This document shows positions 11,101 to 19,391 of a DNA stretch of 42,865 bases, in pieces. The stretch spans positions 1 through 42,865 of the IMG/VR virus record IMGVR_UViG_3300008259_000048. The stretch is one strand, 5' to 3'. The stretch's first letter is position 1. Each line of letters begins with the position of its first letter. Below the pieces are notes generated by a model. The model ran no database searches, was not told the origin of the DNA, and was given only the letters and a program-made list of their open reading frames with translations. The stretch is from a virus. The translations under genes were made by a program, and so were the position numbers.

Positions 11101-11415
11101 TTTTAATCCATTTGTATTAGAAACTGTTTTACCAACGTATGTGGTTAACAACTCATCAGTTAATACACTATTGTAAGTAGACTCTAACTTAACATAAGAG
11201 ATTGTCGTATCAATAGATATCTGTCCAGGGATAACCATCGAACCATTTTTGAATACATGCGAACCAAGTTTGCTAATTTGGTTATGCATGATGCTCTGCA
11301 TTTGCGTAAGTTCACGTGCCTGAACTGCGTAAGATGGACGATACAAAATTCGATAAAACTTTTTATCTTCATCGTAGTCGTCGTAATATGGCTCAGTATT
11401 AAAATTGATAGTCAT
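5122..11415 (-). CDS. Giant DUF4815-type virion structural protein
   Basis: At 2097 residues this is the largest protein in the window. The N-terminus (NTEPYYDDYDEDKKFYRILYRPSYAVQARELTQMQ…) matches the DUF4815 domain found in large baseplate/fibre proteins of marine T4-like phages. Its hallmark is a short motif followed by QARELTQ and a segment HNQISKLGSHVFKNGSMV. The rest is beta-rich with repeated Thr/Gly/Ser-rich modules, and no protease or lyase motif is seen. It follows gp8 in the baseplate gene order, so it probably attaches fibres to the baseplate or forms a large fibre; gp10-like wedge function is an alternative. A near-consensus late promoter (GATAAATA) lies 32 bases upstream. Confidence 0.75.
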   Translation of the reverse strand: MTINFNTEPYYDDYDEDKKFYRILYRPSYAVQARELTQMQSIMHNQISKLGSHVFKNGSMVIPGQISIDTTISYVKLESTYNSVLTDELLTTYVGKTVSNTNGLKAQVIYYARSDGTNPPTLFVKYTNSQTNNNTTKVFTAGDVLTDITVGSTLSSVQVFATAPTGIGSIAQVQQGVYYIKGHFVLLTAQTIVLDRYSDTPTYRVGVLAKEDIVIPEEDNTLLDNAQESYNYAAPGAHRYYIDLTLTKLAINSTADEDFVELVRVVDGKNKSIVETTQYNELEKTLARRTFDESGNYTVRPFNIDVREHRNNNRGAWAFGKAYLIGDVVTNGGYIYVAKNNATSVGIGNPKVGPTHTSGTSYDGGSTLGVNWEYQVSVDNVFYNRGIYTPENGGDESKLAIGLEPGKAYVEGYEIEKVSTTYIDVNKARTEDTSVNSVISATVGNYVLVTNVNGAPPIENFSIVNLYNYVNASVGVAPSGLIGTARVRAFEYDSGGAIGTQTAQYKLSLFDVKLNSGFSFQRDVKSFFFDRSDANINFTADIQPNTTRLIGAATAAASQTVIGSGTSFQTDLKIGDYIYLGTTRVRVDAITSQREITVTPSVTVTGVTIDRLSTDLLEPQNSGLIFQLPQYAIKSVSDITYTAVQKFSNTAGTADSGGTGFCTLQITTSAGTFASSASNSNYVVVYADATAGGTIVLPADITGTNTSSITIKLANTYAGKVMTVLAAVNKSSSSVNSQRTKVLTTATPVTFTTQATATAANLYLGKADGFKIIAVKMKTGTFASPGATYSIDITDRYHFDDGQRSTHYGLASISLKSSYPPPVAPIQVEFEFFAHNGTGDFFTVSSYTNIDYKAIPFYGTTPLRDCIDFRPRIDDNGTTFTPASETSSLMPKRGNDIVCDFVYYLPRKSRITINTAGEFNVVDGVPALIPGDPLTTQINMVLYNLILEPYTFSTESSSVSIEKIDNKRYTMRDIGKLEKRIDNLEYYTALTMLEQQTESMTITDSLGLDRYKNGFVVDNFSGHNIGDTTSGDYLCAIDMEGRNLRPFYTNHNVNLIENKSTDTARASSNYKLYGNVITLPVVANPVLVEQPYASRLENINPFAIFTFIGDVVINPSSDDWFEVDRRPDIIIDVEGNYNTIKNLAEKAGVLGTVWNAWQTVWSGTPVNAGRVVFTTGNNWASRQGDVYLNQDQLRQRFGITSWGNARQITAEVTATPVNQTRTGIKTTIQEKIDQQLVNDRVLSSVAIPYIRSRNILVQIKKLKPSTRFYPFFDNVDISTFCTPATKLFYIQGGTTGTSGTFNSTTNVGSNVTETARLIAGDSQVCLNRGDVITGGTSGATAVVVGTEFNPDTGIYALHIVNCSTTPFQVNETITGTLSAATAKVSAVPVIATIGQDLVTNAAGDVSLLFNIPNTDITRFRCGTRELKLVDQPDETLPFTSRARANYSAVGVLETKQATINSVRNALIVEEQVTDSQTITQTSERVISDTGWWDPLAQTFLVQSTGGAFISSIDVFFATKDPNIPVTLEIREVVNGYPGKRVLPFSRVTLTPSQVNLSNNTVLLEGSAVRSYDTPTKFSFPSPVYVQDNGEYCFVLASDSNNYKVWISQVGDNVPGTSRTISEQPYAGVLFKSQNASTWTADQSQDIKFTIYRCQFDVTNPGNVEFTNDKLPQQTLDVDPFEIRSGTTTVRVWQRDHCMTPGSTVTISGVGSAVNGIPASELNGNKVISNVDIDTYTITVTTTPTSTGFGGGSSVRATRNIQFDVCQPSIQVQSFSETACDFSIRTTSGQSVDGASQVPYVLDNVEGYGVVVNDVNYFSTPRMVASEINEQVSALSSAKSLTVRALISSTNSALSPVIDLDRTSFIAISNKINNPTEANINVTGIDDNVIVSANTNIAFSAGNTITSSDTATKAILTALIPGKYLTIAGSGTTSNNGTFLIIAVAADGSSVTLNKTFSSVAAGTAITLTQRERFVDEIVPLEGSTYSAYVTKKINFENPSKFLRLQFAGNIPKEAAVEVYYKINNVGSTTPFDQLNYTLVSPDSVIINYDNFTEIFQDITYSLADLPSFDAAAVKIVMKSTNTSAVPIIKDFRMIACA

Positions 11416-11446
11416 TCTTAACTCTTTTTCCTAATGGATTCTTTGT

Positions 11447-11454
11447 TATTTATC
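11447..11454 (-). promoter_or_regulatory. Near-consensus late promoter motif GATAAATA
   Basis: The minus-strand sequence GATAAATA has one mismatch from the T4 late consensus. It fills the gap between gp8 and the giant structural gene. It lies 32 bases before the ATG at 11415, close to the 36-base spacing of the exact motif at 2255-2262. Confidence 0.4.
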
Positions 11455-14406
11455 TTAAAACTTAATGACTGTTCTGAATGTTACAGTCTCACTTTCTGAT
11501 GGGGTAAATCCTGCCTTATTATCAATATACATTAGCTGACCAGAATATTTATCTACAGTAGGATAACCTACAGCCAATGGTTTAAAGGAATTACTGTTAC
11601 TATTTAGTAATGTATCAGAAACAGTAGGAGTATCGTTGTCCAGAGATTGCAACAATACACTGGTTGGAGAAGAAACTACAATTCGATAATATCTTCTCGG
11701 TGTACCAACATACATTAATACTGCAGATCCATTAGATAGATTTCCATATGTATGAGATGGTGCAGTAGAACTTGTAGTTCCATCTTCAGTAACTAGGTAA
11801 AGATTTTCACCATAATACACTTGATCTCCAACATTTAACGCAGTATTAGTGGTCCAGATATTCGCTCTATTAATAAACACTAAAGAATCTTTAGGGAATT
11901 GAGTTGTATCAATCGGAGATTGAATCACGAAACACCCAGAACCTATTAGAGACGTAAATCTATTTGTAGTACCATATGCATATGGATTTTTAACAATAGC
12001 TACCTGTCTGTAGTCGTTATTGATACTTAGTCCTTGATTTAGATCATTAGACATATTTGTGTAGAACATTAGTGTTCTAGCAAACAATTCATCTGGTGAG
12101 TTTCTTCCATGTCCACCGAATGGAGGCATAATTGCTCTAGCCTCAGCACCAAAACCATTACCAGTGATAACAACAGTAGCAAATGTGTAAGCACTACCTC
12201 TGTTTGTTATGTTAATTTTACTAATAGATCCATCGATAGGATTTATAACTGCTTCTGCTGCAGCGTCAGCTCCATCGCCAATAATATTTACTGTGGCTGT
12301 ACCGTATCCATATCCACCACTAACAATTTTAATAGCATCTATAGCACCAGCCACAGAAAGAATCTCATTATTAGCTTGTAATGATTGAATACTACCAACA
12401 GCAAGGTTTGCTGCTAGTGATGCTCCATATCCACTTGTAGAATTTACTGTTATTGCAGCAGTAGTATAACCAACACCACCATCAACGACAGCAACGCTTT
12501 CTATTTGTCCATTTTCAATAACTGGTACTAATTTAGCATTAGACTTAGCAGTAAAAAGAGAATACGTAAATCCTGTTCCAATAGAGACACTTACAGTCGG
12601 AGCCTTTGCATATCCAGAACCAAATTTTCTACTGCATGTGGCAGTAGCTGGTGTTCCAGCGAAGGTTAGGGTAGCCTGTCCATTCACAACGCTACCAGTT
12701 GTATGAGATGGTCCAGTTGAACCAAGAATTGCATTTGTTTGAGATACATCAGATACAGTATATAACTTACCACTATAGTAAATCTGATCATAAAGATGAA
12801 CAGTACCACCAGAAGTCCATTCTGTTCCAAATGTAATAGTTGGGTCAGATGTATAACCTTTACCCTGATTAATTATATCTACATATAAAACAGATGAACC
12901 ATTCATCTGACAAAACGCTGATGCTCCAGTTCCGCCACCATTAGTTATATTAACAGTAGGAGCAGATGTATATCCACTTCCAGCACTAATAACTTCTATG
13001 TCTTTTAAAGAACCAATAAAGTTAATGGCAGAAATTGAGCTTCCAGATAATGTGGCAGTAGCAGTTGCAGTTGTTCCAAGATATTTTAGAACAGCAGTTC
13101 CCTTTGGAGTTGGTTTAACATATACTAGTATAGCTGTCCCATCACTAAATGGAACAGTTGATGTTCCCGTTGGTGGTGTTCCACTAGTAGTTCCAGCTTG
13201 AGTTACTTGATATAAATTATTATTATAATAACGCTGTGCACCCAATGTAACTGCTGTATTTGCTGTCCATAAAACACCTATAAAAGAATCACTTCTAACA
13301 AAACCATTGGTGTGAGAAACTTCTACACCACCCAGAGTTCCAGGACTTGCAACTTCATAAAAGTCTTTGGTAGAATTGAAAATTTTTTGACCAAGAGAGA
13401 CACTGGAACCTCCAACGAATGCAGAAGCATCTGTAAATGGATCAGAAATAGTTACTACAGAAGATGGTGTATAACCAGTACCACCTGTGTTTACAGCTAA
13501 ATTTTGAATATAAATTGGATCTATTTCTCTATATCCATCTCCATCAACAGCGATATTAGCACTAATGTAGTTAGTTCCTTTAGCATTAATAGTTATAGCT
13601 TCTAACTGTCCGTTGCTATAAAATTGGTTGGTTAATGCAGAAATAACTGGCATATGCTCATTTGTCACAAACTTATTTCTTAACCCAATTGGAATATTAT
13701 ACATATATTTCCAGATATATCCATCTGGCATTAAGATTGGATTGGTTTGAGTTCCACTTGGTTTGAATGTAGAAAGAGAATTTTTATTGTTATCCAAACA
13801 CTTATATACATTAAAATCATCTGTCAATACATAAAACTTAGAATTTTCTAATTTATGTGCTCCATTATTTGGAGAAATTTCAACAACTGCAGTCATTATA
13901 CCACCAGTACCACCTCCACCAGTAATAGTTACTGTCGGTATAGAAGTGTATCCACTACCTGTTGCGAATCTCTGGACTCCAATTATTTTTCCAATAGCAG
14001 TGTCAACAATTGCTCCATAAGAAGCACCAGTTCCACCTCCACCAGTAATAGTAACAGTTGGTAGTGATGTATAACCAGAACCACCATTTTTAAGATTTAA
14101 TCCAATAACTTCTCCACTATAACTATCATCATACATATCATAAACTGTATTTGATAACCAGTTTATTCTATCTACAACAAAAGATACATCAGAAGAGTTG
14201 ATAGATTTATATGTTATAGCTTCTGTTCTTGTGGCTCTTTCATATGCATAACTATCAATTGGGTAAGGTGGATCATCATCAGTATTCCATGGAATGGTTT
14301 TACCAAGCATGTAATAGTAATTAGACTTTTTAGTCGTGATGTCTCGATACACACCTTCTGCAAGTGATTTGTGTAGAATTGATTTAATTAAGTATGACGT
14401 AGTCAT
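11455..14406 (-). CDS. 8: Baseplate wedge protein gp8 homologue, greatly enlarged
   Basis: This 983-residue protein has T4 gp8 landmarks spread over three blocks. Residues 30-52 contain YYYMLGKTIPWNTDDDPPYPIDS (T4: FGRSEPW…PPYPTDS). Residues 199-240 contain NVYKCLDNN…PDGYIWKYMYNIP (T4: VYRCLD…GDGYVWEYLFEIP). The C-terminus SGQLMYIDN…ETVTFRTVIKF parallels T4's SGEMIYMEN…EINILFTF. T4 gp8 has about 334 residues, so some 600 extra residues are inserted, mainly Gly/Thr-rich modules with the motif GSGYTS.PTVTITGGGGTGA. The gene follows gp6, gp7 and one small gene, as expected for wedge genes. gp8 joins gp10 and gp7 in the wedge. Confidence 0.8.
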   Translation of the reverse strand: MTTSYLIKSILHKSLAEGVYRDITTKKSNYYYMLGKTIPWNTDDDPPYPIDSYAYERATRTEAITYKSINSSDVSFVVDRINWLSNTVYDMYDDSYSGEVIGLNLKNGGSGYTSLPTVTITGGGGTGASYGAIVDTAIGKIIGVQRFATGSGYTSIPTVTITGGGGTGGIMTAVVEISPNNGAHKLENSKFYVLTDDFNVYKCLDNNKNSLSTFKPSGTQTNPILMPDGYIWKYMYNIPIGLRNKFVTNEHMPVISALTNQFYSNGQLEAITINAKGTNYISANIAVDGDGYREIDPIYIQNLAVNTGGTGYTPSSVVTISDPFTDASAFVGGSSVSLGQKIFNSTKDFYEVASPGTLGGVEVSHTNGFVRSDSFIGVLWTANTAVTLGAQRYYNNNLYQVTQAGTTSGTPPTGTSTVPFSDGTAILVYVKPTPKGTAVLKYLGTTATATATLSGSSISAINFIGSLKDIEVISAGSGYTSAPTVNITNGGGTGASAFCQMNGSSVLYVDIINQGKGYTSDPTITFGTEWTSGGTVHLYDQIYYSGKLYTVSDVSQTNAILGSTGPSHTTGSVVNGQATLTFAGTPATATCSRKFGSGYAKAPTVSVSIGTGFTYSLFTAKSNAKLVPVIENGQIESVAVVDGGVGYTTAAITVNSTSGYGASLAANLAVGSIQSLQANNEILSVAGAIDAIKIVSGGYGYGTATVNIIGDGADAAAEAVINPIDGSISKINITNRGSAYTFATVVITGNGFGAEARAIMPPFGGHGRNSPDELFARTLMFYTNMSNDLNQGLSINNDYRQVAIVKNPYAYGTTNRFTSLIGSGCFVIQSPIDTTQFPKDSLVFINRANIWTTNTALNVGDQVYYGENLYLVTEDGTTSSTAPSHTYGNLSNGSAVLMYVGTPRRYYRIVVSSPTSVLLQSLDNDTPTVSDTLLNSNSNSFKPLAVGYPTVDKYSGQLMYIDNKAGFTPSESETVTFRTVIKF
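13895..14095 (-). repeat. Coding repeats of the GSGYTS-PTVTI-GGGGTG module in gp8
   Basis: Two close copies lie about 130 bases apart, encoding residues 108-128 and 149-168 of gp8. Each reads (G/S)GSGYTS(L/I)PTVTIT followed by GGGGTG. Weaker copies recur further on (SAGSGYTSAPTVNI, VDGGVGYTTAAITV, VSGGYGYGTATVNI). The repeat looks like a short beta-hairpin unit that has multiplied inside gp8. Confidence 0.75.
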
Positions 14407-14425
14407 TAGATCAGCCTGTCTTAAA

Positions 14426-14881
14426 TTAGCTTACTGTGATAACCCATGTAATAGTAATTTGATCGCCTGAACCTTTGTTAACTATTGGGAATACAGTACG
14501 GCAAAGCATTGTTCCTGCAGTAGATGCATTAAAAATACCAGCTTCAGTAATAGCACCATCACCAGTACCTGCAGGAAATGTAGCAGTATAAGTGATTGTA
14601 TTATTTAGAACAGATGAAGATGAAAGAGCGACACGACCAGTTTGTGTCAATGTAGTGTTTGATACATCAGCTGCAGAATTTCCAGTTCCAATACCCATGT
14701 GAGTCATTGAAACTGGTGAATTTGTAGTGGCGACCATTTTAGAAGCGATATAGTTCTTACCAGTTGTAACAACCAAGTTAGACACATAACGCTCATCAAT
14801 TATCTTCCCACTTTTATTAGTTTTAACTAGGTGCACACGACCAGTTACTTTCAAGCCTTCAGCAATAGAATTAATATCCAT
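14426..14881 (-). CDS. Conserved virion structural protein between gp7 and gp8
   Basis: A 151-residue protein with a Thr/Val-rich beta-sandwich look: VHLVKTNKSGKIIDERYVSNLVVTTGKN, MTHMGIGTGNSAADVSNTTL, and a C-terminus GDQITITWVITVS. Proteins with the MGIGTGN…A…..T.L pattern occur in many myophages as small tail or fibre-associated structural proteins. It sits between gp7 and gp8 and has no counterpart at that place in T4. An AAGGAGATC ribosome site precedes the ATG. The exact role is unknown. Confidence 0.6.
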   Translation of the reverse strand: MDINSIAEGLKVTGRVHLVKTNKSGKIIDERYVSNLVVTTGKNYIASKMVATTNSPVSMTHMGIGTGNSAADVSNTTLTQTGRVALSSSSVLNNTITYTATFPAGTGDGAITEAGIFNASTAGTMLCRTVFPIVNKGSGDQITITWVITVS

Positions 14882-14899
14882 AAAGATCTCCTTTTTTAA

Positions 14900-16849
14900 T
14901 TAGCTACTAAATGTAGCATCTCTGTTATTTGAATAATGCTCAGAGAAATAGCTACCATCAGTATAAGAATTTAGTACGACGTAACCACCATCTGATTGTA
15001 TAGTGATTTGATTCGGTAACATAGTATATTTAGTATTAGTATTTAACTCAATTAAGACCAATGTATCTTCTTGGTCTGCTAGATTAGATGATTGAAACTT
15101 CTCCTGATCAATTAAAACTGATTCTAAAGTGGTAAAATCACTAGTTTTAAACAAACCTGGAGCTAATGTAAACTCAGAATCAGTTAAAGTTACTGAGTCT
15201 GTTTTGTTGGTATTATATGATACAGAAAGTACATCAGAACCTTCTGGGAATCCTGTGTATTCTTCTGAAACACCTTTACCAAAAATATTGGTAACAACAC
15301 TAGTTAATGGACTAGTCCCAACCACAAAATTATTAACTGTAGTTTCAGATAAAGTAAAATCATCTGTAGAAAAAGTTTTAAATGTGTGGATTGATTTATC
15401 GTCTGCAATAGTAACACCTGGAGAATCACTTAGACGAAGAATCAGAGATTTAATCATTGATTCAATTTCTAGAGCTAAGTCTACTTTAGTTGTTACGTCA
15501 AACTCACCGAATAGTTCTACACCAGCTGGGTGTAACATAGTCTTAACAGCAGACTTATAATCATTTAGACGCTCATCTAATCTAATAACATATGAAAATG
15601 CTTGATAAAACTCACTGTCTTGAATAAAGATAGAATCAGAGAGGAATCCATTATTCGTTGCGAAATAACCAGGATATTTCGCAACAGCATCTAATTTAAT
15701 CTGAAGAACAGCTGGATCTTGAGTGGCACTTGCTGCATTAACTGATGTTGTTTGAAATTCAGAAAGTAATGTACCAGCATATGATCCATCACACCAGTCT
15801 GGCGTTATATAATCTGGTTTAGAGATGAAACCCTTCTCGTTAAACTTAATAGCAGGGTCTTCCATACCAACATTAAACTGATTTAATCTTAATTCAGCAT
15901 CATACTGTGAGGTTCCAATTGGATAATTAACAGGTGTTGGGTTAAGTCCATTATCAATAGTGGACAATGTGAAAACAGATTCAGTACTGAATGGTCTATC
16001 TGAAGAAGCCAGTGATGTTGTAGGTAACAAAGCAGATGTAAAATCTGTCAGGTAGTTAACGCCAAATTTAATAATCTCTGCGTTTTTAATCCCACCATTA
16101 TCATCTATTCTAGTTATCTTGATTAAAGTGCTGGTTCCAGTACTACTTTGAATTTTAAATAACTGTCCAACTTTAAAACCAGATCCAGCATAAACAACAT
16201 TAACATGAACTGGAATGGCAAGAATTTCTGCCTGAAATAGATCAGTATATCTGATCCTATTACCTGGAGCAATAACACCATAGTACTTTCTATCAATGAA
16301 GAATTCATATACATTACCACCTAAAGCAACAATTCTATCAATCTCACCTTCAATGTCTTGTCTTCTATCAATAGGCACTTTAATAATCGTAGAACCAGTT
16401 TCAATTTCTACAATTTTACCAACGACATCCTGTGGATTTCCATATTGAACTTTAGCAAATAAAGATACATCTTGATTCCATCTACCATCAGAAGCACGCA
16501 ATAGTTGCTGACCAGGATATGATAGTTGTACTTCTTTATTATATAAAAGTTTAAACAACAACTTATATGATGCTTCACTACCTTTAGCTAGGTATAAGTC
16601 TTTAATGCGCTCTATGTAAAATCTATCATCCTGAACAATATTTGGAAGATTATATGCTAACTCTTTCTTAAAATATTGAACAAATTGATCAAGAGTTGTA
16701 TCTAAGTTTCGTGTTTCAGCATAATCTAAAAGTTGGGTTTGTAACCACTCATAGTATGCTTCAACGAAAGCAACGAATGTTGGATAATCTTCTCTGACAA
16801 ACTCAGGAATCTGACGAGAAACTAATGATGATATTTTATTTCTAGACAT
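14900..16849 (-). CDS. 7: Baseplate wedge protein gp7 homologue (short form)
   Basis: This 649-residue protein aligns with the C-terminal half of T4 gp7 (1032 residues). Shared landmarks are the N-terminal helical block YPTFVAFVEAYYEWL (T4: FEAFCEAYIQYL), then KDLYLAKGSEASYKLLFKLLYN (T4: YSTKGIEASYKFLFKVLYN), followed by a segment with DVVGKIVEIETGST (T4: DLVGQTIYTATG). The N-terminal beta-propeller part of T4 gp7 is absent. With gp6, gp7 forms the core of the wedge. Its start overlaps the gp6 stop by one base, which fits coupled translation at the required stoichiometry. Confidence 0.85.
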   Translation of the reverse strand: MSRNKISSLVSRQIPEFVREDYPTFVAFVEAYYEWLQTQLLDYAETRNLDTTLDQFVQYFKKELAYNLPNIVQDDRFYIERIKDLYLAKGSEASYKLLFKLLYNKEVQLSYPGQQLLRASDGRWNQDVSLFAKVQYGNPQDVVGKIVEIETGSTIIKVPIDRRQDIEGEIDRIVALGGNVYEFFIDRKYYGVIAPGNRIRYTDLFQAEILAIPVHVNVVYAGSGFKVGQLFKIQSSTGTSTLIKITRIDDNGGIKNAEIIKFGVNYLTDFTSALLPTTSLASSDRPFSTESVFTLSTIDNGLNPTPVNYPIGTSQYDAELRLNQFNVGMEDPAIKFNEKGFISKPDYITPDWCDGSYAGTLLSEFQTTSVNAASATQDPAVLQIKLDAVAKYPGYFATNNGFLSDSIFIQDSEFYQAFSYVIRLDERLNDYKSAVKTMLHPAGVELFGEFDVTTKVDLALEIESMIKSLILRLSDSPGVTIADDKSIHTFKTFSTDDFTLSETTVNNFVVGTSPLTSVVTNIFGKGVSEEYTGFPEGSDVLSVSYNTNKTDSVTLTDSEFTLAPGLFKTSDFTTLESVLIDQEKFQSSNLADQEDTLVLIELNTNTKYTMLPNQITIQSDGGYVVLNSYTDGSYFSEHYSNNRDATFSS

Positions 16850-18681
16850 TATCTAACAGATGTAAATACGTAATTCTGACCAGCTTCTAAGTTACCACTA
16901 GATGACTTATCTGCGATTACAGAGATATTTAAATACTCTGGATCGATTTGAACAATTTGATTTAGAGCAGAAACAACATCGTAAGAAGAGGGTTTTATAG
17001 TTATCTCGAATGCATCTTCAGCCAAAGAAACGATGTTAAGATTTTTAATGTTAATTAAACCAGTGCTATAAGAGATCGTTCCGATAGTTGCATTAACAAC
17101 TATTTTAGAAAAGTTAGTGTCATAATAGAACAGACGAATATTTCCTTTTTCATCGTCGTCAAGATAGTGCACAACAGTACTGTTAGGAATTAAGAATCCA
17201 GTAGACTTAAATACGTCGCCAAGATTGTTACCCTCTTGGCTGATAGGATTAATCAGATTGATAGTATACTCTGAGTTTAAATTATATTTTGGAACAATAC
17301 GTCTAGTGATAGTTAACTTAGTCACGTTGTTGGTGATAGAACTATCTGATGCATCAATAATGCTACTCAATCTAGAGAAACGAAGAAGACCATCAAATTT
17401 CTTAAGATTGTCATCGTTATAAGAAATTATTGCATTTTTAACAATTGTTGTTAGTTGTGATGGTGTTTTTGAAGTGTTTCTATCATTATAGTAAACAGTA
17501 CAATCAATATTGATATTTAGATAATCTGGATCAACAATTTCTGGTGTTATTGAAACGACATTTCGTTTTAATAAACTTGATACCAAGTACTCTTTCTGTA
17601 AGTTTGTTAGTTTAGTACTAGTTGTTGGTTTTACACAAATAAAAGTCTTACCATAGATCTTAGGGATATTGTTCTCTCCACCCCAAACCTGTACAGTTTC
17701 AGTTTCTGGTAAAATATTGCGAACTAACACTCTGTAATCTTCTGGAGTGACTGCTCTATTCTGTGCAGCATATGTTCTTGGTGCATTAAATTTAATAGAA
17801 GAAATTGATTCTGAAGCTGCACCACCACTAGAATTAGAGACAGTCGCAACTGTTAAATTGCTACCAAGAAGTGTAACACCACCATACAGAAATGATTTAA
17901 CATTATTAGCTTTTTCTAAACTAGAAACAAAATAATCTAAAGTAATAACATTACCTGGACTAAGCGCAGTTCCTACAACACCATCACCAAAATTTAATTC
18001 GTAAAGACCATTATCAATTTCTTTAATAAAGTACACATTTGTACTTTCATTGGCTACAACTAAATCTTCTACTTTACTGAATACTGTATACTCATCACTA
18101 GATGCTGTTTCTTGAACACGAACAGCCAAAGTCGAGAGATCAACATTTGAATTCGGTATAATAATTCTTTGACCATCAGTATAAGTATATTTAAATTTTA
18201 ATGGAGTTCCTTCTACAATAGTTACATTAGGAAATTGATAAACACCTAAACTATTTTTAGGCACTGTCAACGCACCTCTATTATAAAATATGTATGTTTC
18301 ACCATCTACAGTTGCGCTAAATGGTTGATATGGAGGAAGTGTCACAACTGCAGGGTTTGATGTTGGACTAGAGATAGTAATATTAACTGTTGCAGTTGAA
18401 CACTTTGCAGAAACTGGTGTATAACCTAACATCTTAGCCAGAGAAACTACAGAAGATCTTTTACTTGCAGAATCTAAGAACATCTCATTAAATGCAAGAT
18501 TAGTATAAATGTTATTGTAGTGAGTATTATACGCCAATAGATCAATGAGGACTGCCATAGCAGATCCTTCAAAATCATAGTCTGAAAATTCAGACTGTCC
18601 TTTGAGATAGTTCTTAATGTTTAATTTGATAGCGTCAAAGTCTAATTCAGCTACGCTAATTCTTTTATTGTTTATAGCCAT
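16849..18681 (-). CDS. 6: Baseplate wedge protein gp6 homologue
   Basis: A 610-residue protein (T4 gp6 is 660). The N-terminus has the wedge motif LKGQSEFSDYDFEGSAMAVLIDLLAYNTHYNNIYTNLAFNEMFLDSA, strongly conserved in T4-like gp6. The central J-like (baseplate_J) portion includes YELNFGDGVVG and RAVTPEDYRVLVRNI with an A-rich NAPRTYAAQNRA segment. gp6 dimers form the inner baseplate ring. The gene lies directly after gp25 with no gap (18682 against 18681), reproducing the usual 25-6-7-8 order. Confidence 0.93.
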   Translation of the reverse strand: MAINNKRISVAELDFDAIKLNIKNYLKGQSEFSDYDFEGSAMAVLIDLLAYNTHYNNIYTNLAFNEMFLDSASKRSSVVSLAKMLGYTPVSAKCSTATVNITISSPTSNPAVVTLPPYQPFSATVDGETYIFYNRGALTVPKNSLGVYQFPNVTIVEGTPLKFKYTYTDGQRIIIPNSNVDLSTLAVRVQETASSDEYTVFSKVEDLVVANESTNVYFIKEIDNGLYELNFGDGVVGTALSPGNVITLDYFVSSLEKANNVKSFLYGGVTLLGSNLTVATVSNSSGGAASESISSIKFNAPRTYAAQNRAVTPEDYRVLVRNILPETETVQVWGGENNIPKIYGKTFICVKPTTSTKLTNLQKEYLVSSLLKRNVVSITPEIVDPDYLNINIDCTVYYNDRNTSKTPSQLTTIVKNAIISYNDDNLKKFDGLLRFSRLSSIIDASDSSITNNVTKLTITRRIVPKYNLNSEYTINLINPISQEGNNLGDVFKSTGFLIPNSTVVHYLDDDEKGNIRLFYYDTNFSKIVVNATIGTISYSTGLINIKNLNIVSLAEDAFEITIKPSSYDVVSALNQIVQIDPEYLNISVIADKSSSGNLEAGQNYVFTSVR

Positions 18682-19074
18682 TTATCGAGTTCTCTCTAAT
18701 ACTATTTCTACAGAAAGTGGGTTTTCTGTATTTACTATTTTAAATTCTATTGTTACGTTTACTGTGTTTTCATCCCTTAGATCATAAACGATAACGTCTA
18801 TGATTTGAACACGTGGTTCATAGTTATTGATAACATCTATAATGGCTCTCTTAAGAGAAAGAGCAAACATAGGTGTAGGTAGTTCGAACAAAAGTGCTCT
18901 AATTGGAGATCCAATTTCACTATGGAAGGGTCTTTCATAGTGTGCGGTTAGTATCAAATTCTTAACGGCAGATTTTATGGCATTTTCATCAAATTTACGT
19001 GAAATGTCTTTAGTCACTGGATGAGCAGTGAAGTTAAAGTCTAAGTCTGAGAATGTTCTTGTGTTGAGTGCCAT
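18682..19074 (-). CDS. 25: Baseplate wedge protein gp25 (W/lysozyme-like family)
   Basis: A 130-residue protein, practically the same length as T4 gp25 (132). Landmarks are FSDLDFNFTAHPVTKDISRKFDENAIKSAVKNLILT, then ERPFHSEIGSPIRALLFELPTPM and the closing NYEPRVQIIDVIV. This is the conserved sheath-initiator/gp25 family, shared with P2 gpW and type VI secretion TssE. It lies at the sheath-proximal end of the wedge and nucleates sheath assembly. It precedes gp6. Confidence 0.95.
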   Translation of the reverse strand: MALNTRTFSDLDFNFTAHPVTKDISRKFDENAIKSAVKNLILTAHYERPFHSEIGSPIRALLFELPTPMFALSLKRAIIDVINNYEPRVQIIDVIVYDLRDENTVNVTIEFKIVNTENPLSVEIVLERTR

Positions 19075-19088
19075 ATTAGTTATTTAGG

Positions 19089-19391
19089 TTATTCTATAAA
19101 CGAATTTGGAGATCCTTCGCCACATGCATCACCACATGTTATATTATCACCTATTCTGGCTGCAGGATTTGCTTCTATAAAGGTTTTTGATGCCCCAGAA
19201 GAAGGGTTACGTATTGATTGTTCATGCACTACTATTCCACAAGAATGTGACTCATGTTGGCACGCATTACTTACGACTCCTGCTAGTATTCCATTAAAAA
19301 ATGTTTTAGAAACAGGAGTTACAGCCAGTTTTGTGGGTGGAAAACACCCATGGCCAGTGCTCATATCATTAAGTCTAATTACTGCTGGCAT
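19089..19391 (-). CDS. PAAR-domain spike tip protein
   Basis: A 100-residue PAAR-type protein. It starts MPAVIRLNDMSTGHGCFPPT and has the spaced His/Cys residues typical of PAAR (HGC, CQHESHSCG, GDNITCGDACGEGS). PAAR proteins form the sharp, metal-bound tip on the beta-helical spike (T4 gp5.4). The gene lies downstream of the gp5-type spike, with one small gene between. The stop/start overlap with that gene at 19391 suggests co-translation. Confidence 0.85.
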   Translation of the reverse strand: MPAVIRLNDMSTGHGCFPPTKLAVTPVSKTFFNGILAGVVSNACQHESHSCGIVVHEQSIRNPSSGASKTFIEANPAARIGDNITCGDACGEGSPNSFIE

